In this document: positions 6,512 through 9,438 of the stretch, piece after piece
Numbering within the stretch: position 1 is the first letter of the stretch
How the letters are laid out: each line of letters begins with the position of its first letter
Assembly: GCA_023433225.1 (NCBI GenBank)
Contig: JAEZDQ010000124.1
Coordinates: forward strand, 1-9,438
Direction: 5' to 3'
Length of the DNA: 9,438 bases
Source of the DNA: Bacteroidota bacterium
GTDB lineage: Bacteria > Bacteroidota > Bacteroidia > Flavobacteriales > Weeksellaceae
Position numbers and translations under genes: made by a program
The notes under the pieces: model-generated
Told to the model about the DNA's origin: nothing
Database searches by the model: none
The model's input: only the letters and a program-made list of their open reading frames with translations

Positions 6512-7156
6512 TTAAGTTAAATTGTCTTTCGCATTATTCATAATCATTAAAGTCAATTGCTCTGGTGTAAAATTATTTAAAAGTCCATCGTGTAATTTTT
6601 GTCCGCTTTTTTGAATTTTACCATCCAATTCTGCTATAATAAATTTTATAAGATTTTCAAATTCAGTTAATTTCTCTGTATTAAATGAGTATTGTTTGAG
6701 TTGATTAAATCTTATTTGTGATTTTTCATCATTTCCTTTTGCTTTAGGTATAAGCATAAAAGCAATTCCAATTTCACTTTCGGTTTTTCCTCTATGCGCA
6801 ATGAATTGATGTCTTAAATCCATTAAAAATTCGTGAGTTTCTAAAAAACCATCTTGGTCTTTAAAAAGACTTTTCGGTTCTAATTTCGGATAGTTGTTTT
6901 TTGAAGCATCAGTAAAACATTTTCCGTAAAGTGCAATTGTCGAAAAGGTTAATGAGGATTTTACAGTTGCGTTTTGAGGATTCGTTTTTAGAAAAGTAAT
7001 GTACTCAATTACCAATTCCAAATCACGTTTCATTGCACAGTAAGCAATAAATTTTTTAGACATAAAACCTGGAATCGCTACAGCAAAATATTCTTCTGAA
7101 TATTCAGCTTGTGCATTTTTAATTAGTTGGATGTATCTTTCAGTTGTTCTGTCCAT
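6512..7156 (-). CDS. HEPN-like domain protein, first gene of the two-gene cassette
   Basis: The protein has 214 residues from ATG 7156 (MDRTTERYIQ). The frame runs open to 7204, but the extra 16 residues would be encoded by the attC-like site. The core is helical: KFIAYCAMKRDLELVIEYITFL (35-56), then SLTFSTIALYGKCFTDASKNNYPKLEPKSLF (68-98), then HEFLMDLRHQFIAHRGKTESEIG (108-130). R115-x5-H121 fits the HEPN Rx4-6H signature, and the context L-x-x-L-R-x-x-x-I-A-H is typical of HEPN helix bundles. Many HEPN proteins are RNases in toxin-antitoxin or abortive-infection systems, while others are non-catalytic. No nucleotidyltransferase partner is seen; the adjacent gene is unknown. The ATG is about 12 nt inside the cassette boundary, leaving almost no leader. 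Confidence 0.7.
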   Translation of the reverse strand: MDRTTERYIQLIKNAQAEYSEEYFAVAIPGFMSKKFIAYCAMKRDLELVIEYITFLKTNPQNATVKSSLTFSTIALYGKCFTDASKNNYPKLEPKSLFKDQDGFLETHEFLMDLRHQFIAHRGKTESEIGIAFMLIPKAKGNDEKSQIRFNQLKQYSFNTEKLTEFENLIKFIIAELDGKIQKSGQKLHDGLLNNFTPEQLTLMIMNNAKDNLT

Positions 7157-7158
7157 AT

Positions 7159-7300
7159 GTTGCCTAACGTTTTGGGTATTGCCGAAGGCGTGGATTTTTA
7201 GCACTAAAGTTCAATCGAAGAACAAATGTTGAACTTTACACAAATGTCCAATCGAAGCTGTTTAGCCCCGCTTTTGGCAATACCTTGTTGGCGGTTCGGC
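7159..7300 (-). repeat. attC-like recombination site C (after the LRR cassette)
   Basis: On the minus strand, R'' is GCCGAACCGCCAAC (7287-7300), its last nine bases complementary to the core at 8361-8369. L'' and L' are 7269-7284 and 7175-7190, pairing 14 of 16 with a perfect 9-bp GGTATTGCC/GGCAATACC end. R' is GTTAGGCAAC (7159-7168), matching GTTRRRY. The loop contains a perfect 10-bp inverted repeat. At 142 bp this is the clearest of the three sites. Confidence 0.78.
7205..7238. repeat. Perfect 10-bp inverted repeat inside attC-like site C
   Basis: TAAAGTTCAA (7205-7214) and TTGAACTTTA (7229-7238), 14-nt loop. A direct repeat CAATCGAAG occurs at 7212-7220 and again at 7249-7257, so the terminal part of the site appears to have grown by small duplications. 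Confidence 0.85.
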
Positions 7301-7314
7301 TTTATTTATTTTGT

Positions 7315-8325
7315 CTAATATTTATGTTTAATTCCTGTCTCACTTTCTATCTGACTTAATTTTTTGCGGTCTAATATTCCTTCCTTTAAGTAAAAATGTG
7401 CTGTTTCTATGTTTTCAAATTCCCTTAACTCGTCCATTAGTTCGTTAACAGTATTGCTTTGAATTGACAGATGTTTTAAACTTTTCATTTTCTTCAAACA
7501 CTCCGGGAATTCTTTTATTTCTCCACCAATCCTTAACTCTTTTAAATTCTCACATTTGCAAATTGATTCAGGAATTTCCTTGATGTTGTTGTCAAGTAAA
7601 TTTAGAATCTCAAGTTTTTGGTCTTTTTGAATTTCATCAGGAATAATACTAATATTCTGTTCATTTAAATTAATTATTTTAAGATTAGGCAGGTCTAAAA
7701 TTTCAATTGGAAATCTTGTTAGCTTCGGAAATGTTGAAGTAAGATTTATTGATATTACTTTTTCAGGGTTTTTAAGTGCTCTTTTGACCGATAGGAACTG
7801 TCCTGTTTCTTCTATTTTCTTCTCTTCTTTCAAATCTTTGAACATATACAAACCGTTAATTAAAAAGAGGGGTAAAATGATAGAGCTAATTAGTACCGGT
7901 ATAATGTATTTAGAGTTGTTGGTTTTTGATTTTAGCTTTTTTGCTTGCCTAATGTTTAAAACACTTATCCATATATAGCCGATAATTGAAATTCCCACAA
8001 AATAAAACCCGTTTTCTTCCGAAAAACTGTTTTTAATGCCGAATGTATAGTTTAATACCGAATATGTTTTTGAGTCGTCAAAGTCAAATTGAAAAAGGAA
8101 TATGCCTAAGAAGAATAAATGAGAAAGAATAAATTTAAGAATTGTCCAACGACCACCTGACGCAAAGAAATTCATACAACGTGAATGGATTAATAAGTGG
8201 CTAATTCCAAATATGATAGCAGAACCTAAGCCAATTATAAACAGCCAACCGAGAATTGAAAGTCTTGCTCCAATTCCAATTGAAATAACAAATGTTAATA
8301 TTATAGCCTGAATTGTTTTATTCAC
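7315..8325 (-). CDS. Multi-pass membrane protein with C-terminal leucine-rich-repeat domain
   Basis: The protein has 336 residues. About five hydrophobic segments are visible: roughly 5-20, 24-46, 61-80, 106-123 and 139-160. A charged linker (DLKEEKKIEETGQ) leads to a leucine-rich-repeat region (about 189-312) with repeats such as LPNLKIINLNEQNISIIPDEI, KLEILNLLDNNIKEIPESI, NLKELRIGGEIKEFPECL and SLKHLSIQSNTVNEL. These are of the bacterial LxxLxLxxNxIxxIP type. The function is unknown; LRRs normally mediate protein binding, so a membrane-anchored sensor or adaptor is possible. The start is a GTG at 8325: an in-frame stop lies 9 nt upstream, and the next Met (51) would lose the first two TM segments. 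It is the first cassette in minus-strand order. The TAG stop is about 15 nt before the R'' core of site C. Confidence 0.8.
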   Translation of the reverse strand: MNKTIQAIILTFVISIGIGARLSILGWLFIIGLGSAIIFGISHLLIHSRCMNFFASGGRWTILKFILSHLFFLGIFLFQFDFDDSKTYSVLNYTFGIKNSFSEENGFYFVGISIIGYIWISVLNIRQAKKLKSKTNNSKYIIPVLISSIILPLFLINGLYMFKDLKEEKKIEETGQFLSVKRALKNPEKVISINLTSTFPKLTRFPIEILDLPNLKIINLNEQNISIIPDEIQKDQKLEILNLLDNNIKEIPESICKCENLKELRIGGEIKEFPECLKKMKSLKHLSIQSNTVNELMDELREFENIETAHFYLKEGILDRKKLSQIESETGIKHKY

Positions 8326-8360
8326 TGTTCTGTTTTATTTCGGAGTCATTCTCTAAGCTG

Positions 8361-8369
8361 ACCGCCAAC
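8361..8369 (-). repeat. Core site opening the LRR cassette (R'-like, G^TTGGCGGT)
   Basis: ACCGCCAAC on the plus strand is GTTGGCGGT on the minus strand, the exact reverse complement partner of the core at the other end of the LRR cassette (7287-7295). With one base of slippage the similarity continues into the next bases (CAGCTT versus TCGGCTT). It marks the array-proximal edge of a fourth junction whose other arm I cannot define. Confidence 0.6.
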
Positions 8370-8504
8370 TCATAAATATACGCAATTCCCTTACCCGATT
8401 TTAAACATTTACAAACGGATTATCCTTTAAAAGAGAAACACCTATCCGGGCGTTGTCGTTTATTACCGTATAGTAAATTCGTACTCTGACTAAAACCAAT
8501 AAAA

Positions 8505-8523
8505 GCATAACGCCGGCAGTTGG
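8505..8523 (-). repeat. Possible further recombination core (GTTATGC) at the array's leading end
   Basis: On the minus strand this reads CCAACTGCCGGCGTTATGC. The CGTTATGC end resembles attC/attI core ends such as that of the Vibrio repeat, and it lies about 140 bp before the core of the LRR cassette. I found no matching inverted partner, so it may be an attI-like site, a degraded attC or chance. Confidence 0.3.
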
Positions 8524-8550
8524 TGATTAGTGAGAGGGTTGTGCGTCAAA

Positions 8551-8558
8551 CAAATATA
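8551..8558 (-). promoter_or_regulatory. Putative promoter -7 box reading into the cassette array
   Basis: TATATTTG on the minus strand matches TAnnTTTG perfectly and points toward the array. It lies about 225 bp before the first cassette gene, the place where an integron cassette promoter would be. No good -33 element is visible 19-21 nt upstream. Confidence 0.35.
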
Positions 8559-8643
8559 GCAAAAGTATCCGTCATTTGTCCGAAAGGTTCAAGAATTTTT
8601 CACCGTGCTTTCCATTTCTAGTAGCCAAAAAGGAATTTTTGGA

Positions 8644-8730
8644 GGGGTTTTGTTCGGGACTTCTTCGGGACTTCTCCCATAGTTGTTCGGAAAACAGGCC
8701 GTTTTTCCGAACAAATCCCGAACAAACCCC
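8644..8730. repeat. Nested inverted repeats
   Basis: Outer arms 8644-8659 and 8716-8730 are complementary except for one extra T (GGGGTTT(T)GTTCGGGA). Inner arms 8683-8694 and 8703-8714 (TTGTTCGGAAAA / TTTTCCGAACAA) are a perfect 12-bp pair around an 8-base loop. The arms share the unit TTGTTCGG, so the structure is made of inverted copies of one short word. Confidence 0.8.
8653..8674. repeat. Perfect 11-bp tandem duplication
   Basis: TTCGGGACTTC occurs at 8653-8663 and again, immediately adjacent, at 8664-8674. It overlaps the outer left arm of the nested inverted repeat. Confidence 0.9.
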
Positions 8731-8760
8731 GAAGAAACCCGAAGCTCCGGCAAACCCTAC

Positions 8761-8810
8761 CGGACAAAACTGGACAAAACCGGTCAATAGTGGACAAAAC
8801 CGGACAAAAA
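8761..8810. repeat. Five-copy 10-bp tandem repeat (YGGACAAAAC)
   Basis: The successive units are CGGACAAAAC, TGGACAAAAC, CGGTCAATAG, TGGACAAAAC and CGGACAAAAA. The third is diverged. More diverged relatives (CCGAACAAAT, CCGAACAAAC, CCGAAGAAAC) extend upstream from 8707. A 10-bp period puts every unit on the same face of the helix. Confidence 0.88.
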
Positions 8811-8985
8811 TTCCCGGTGTGTTCTGCGTTAGAAACGGACCAAATCAGTTCTCAAAAAGGGTTTGCGCGCATTTAGGGCAGAAAAAACAAAAACTTGAGC
8901 GTTGTGGATTTTCTGACGGGTCGGATAGGGGTGGGTTGATGATTGTTTATTCAATATCCATTCATGTGAAGTGTAGGTAGGGAAT

Positions 8986-9438
8986 TCATAAGCCCTTCAT
9001 CACTTCTTGGAACAACTCAAAGCTCCTCAACCGTTTGGCATGGTCAAAAATGGCGGAGGTAACCATCAGTTCATCGGGCCGGAAGGCTTCCACGAAATGT
9101 TGGAGTTCTGCTGAAATCCGGGACTTACCACCGATGAAGGAGCAGGCCAACATGGATTCAACCAATTGTTTCAGTTCCTCCGGCCAATCCGTCAAAGCAT
9201 CTTGGGAGGGTGGCTGAAGGGGTTTGCTCAGGCCGGTGGCAACGCCCGCAAACATGCGGTAAAGGGAACTGGCCAGGAATTCAGCCTCATCATCAGTTTC
9301 CGCCGCCACCACATTGACACAAAGCATGACTTTGGGATGTTCCAAATAAGCGGAAGGCTGGAAGTTTTGGCGGTAAATCGAAATGGCTTGCTGCATTTGT
9401 GCCGGTGCAAAGTGGCTGGCAAAAGAATAGGGCAGGCC
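8986..9438 (-). CDS. C-terminal part of a luciferase-like (LLM class) flavin-dependent monooxygenase
   Basis: The frame is open through the right edge, so the gene's 5' part is outside the window; about 150 residues are visible. They begin GLPYSFASHFAPAQMQQAISIYRQNF. The block GLPY-FASHFAP is characteristic of bacterial luciferase-like LLM oxidoreductases of the YhbW/MsnO8 type, where it lies roughly in the middle of a protein of about 330 residues. The rest fits the C-terminal half: VMLCVNVVAAETDDEAEFLASSL, a Pro-rich linker, then FIGGKSRISAELQHFVEAFRPDELMVTSAIFDHAKRLRSFELFQEVM, which forms the last part of the TIM barrel. Such enzymes use reduced FMN and oxygen; the substrate is unknown. 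Its base composition resembles the left core region, so it marks the return to backbone DNA. Confidence 0.88.
   Translation of the reverse strand, partial: GLPYSFASHFAPAQMQQAISIYRQNFQPSAYLEHPKVMLCVNVVAAETDDEAEFLASSLYRMFAGVATGLSKPLQPPSQDALTDWPEELKQLVESMLACSFIGGKSRISAELQHFVEAFRPDELMVTSAIFDHAKRLRSFELFQEVMKGL

Larger units (their letters stand above)
4324..8369 (-). mobile_element. Integron-like gene cassette array without integrase (CALIN-like)
   Basis: Five co-oriented, AT-rich genes are divided into units by three structured spacers built like attC sites. Each unit begins (minus strand) with a G^TT core sequence that is the reverse complement of the core at its own end. The LRR unit has 8361-8369 paired with 7287-7295 (GTTGGCGGT, 9/9). 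The two-gene unit has 7159-7168 paired with 5681-5690 (GTTAGGCAAC, 10/10). The DUF6155 unit has 5548-5561 paired with 4910-4923 (13/14). The three cores differ from each other, as expected when each cassette brings its own. Cutting at G^TT gives cassettes of about 1.2, 1.6 and 0.8 kb. No tyrosine integrase is present in the window. The last unit (ABM lipoprotein) has no recognisable distal site. That these are integron-type sites is inference from architecture; sequence identity to known attC families was not searched. Confidence 0.72.
8371..8985. other. Non-coding stretch between the cassette array and the LLM monooxygenase gene
   Basis: About 615 bp with no convincing gene. The first 200 bases hold a core-like sequence and a possible leftward promoter. 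Bases 8644-8810 hold nested inverted repeats and short tandem repeats. The last 175 bases show nothing I can assign. Frames that stay open here are explained by the short repeats. Confidence 0.7.

Noticed and set aside
7157..7204. Start of the HEPN-like gene at 7204
   Set aside because: The extra residues are translated attC-like arm and core sequence; the ATG at 7156 lies just inside the cassette.
4770..7300. The spacers as MITEs or IS remnants
   Set aside because: The terminal repeats match across genes rather than across each spacer, there are no target-site duplications or transposase remnants, and the three spacers are not copies of one another.
8707..8810. CRISPR array
   Set aside because: The units are about 10 bp with no unique spacers of 25-40 bp and no cas genes; this is a simple tandem array.
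8576..8980. A 134-codon plus-strand open frame and an antisense 71-codon frame in the repeat patch
   Set aside because: Both consist of translated short repeats, show no domain or plausible start context, and look like frames kept open by the repeats.

Overview
The window looks like chromosomal DNA of a Bacteroidota bacterium, probably a flavobacterium-like member. Evidence: TAnnTTTG-type -7 promoter boxes, few Shine-Dalgarno sites, a lipoprotein with the DUF2807 'head GIN' fold, a PagL-like outer-membrane deacylase of the HHSNG type, and a DUF6155 protein. I cannot name the species.

Left core region (1-4309): the end of a membrane protein (possibly a Wzz-type polysaccharide chain-length regulator) overlaps by 8 bp a Gfo/Idh/MocA sugar dehydrogenase of WlbA/WbpB type, which suggests the 3' end of a surface-polysaccharide cluster. 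Tail to tail with it, with no intergenic base, is a PLP-dependent cystathionine gamma-synthase/lyase gene on the minus strand. A divergent promoter region (2380-2465) then separates this from a plus-strand pair: a PagL-like lipid A deacylase, and a DUF2807 lipoprotein joined to it by an ATGA overlap.

Middle accessory region (4324-8369): five AT-rich genes, all on the minus strand, in four units. Three structured spacers of about 140-155 bp separate the units and have the architecture of integron attC recombination sites. Each cassette carries its own private core sequence: the R' box at its 5' edge is the reverse complement of the R'' box at its 3' edge (GTTGGCGGT, GTTAGGCAAC and GTTATAGCC[A/G]TGG for three consecutive cassettes). 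This is the signature of integron cassettes and is the main discovery here. In minus-strand order the cassettes carry (i) a multi-TM protein with a C-terminal leucine-rich-repeat domain, (ii) a two-gene unit whose first protein has a HEPN-like R-x5-H motif and whose second may be HEPN-like, (iii) a DUF6155 protein, and (iv) an ABM/YgiN-type lipoprotein whose distal attC seems lost. No integrase is in the window, so this is a CALIN-like array (attC cluster lacking an integrase) or part of an integron whose intI lies elsewhere.

Right flank (8371-8985): about 615 bp without a convincing gene. It holds a possible array promoter and core-like site, then a patch of nested inverted repeats and 10-11 bp tandem repeats. 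The core genome resumes at 8986 with the C-terminal part of a luciferase-like (LLM) flavin-dependent monooxygenase, cut by the window edge.
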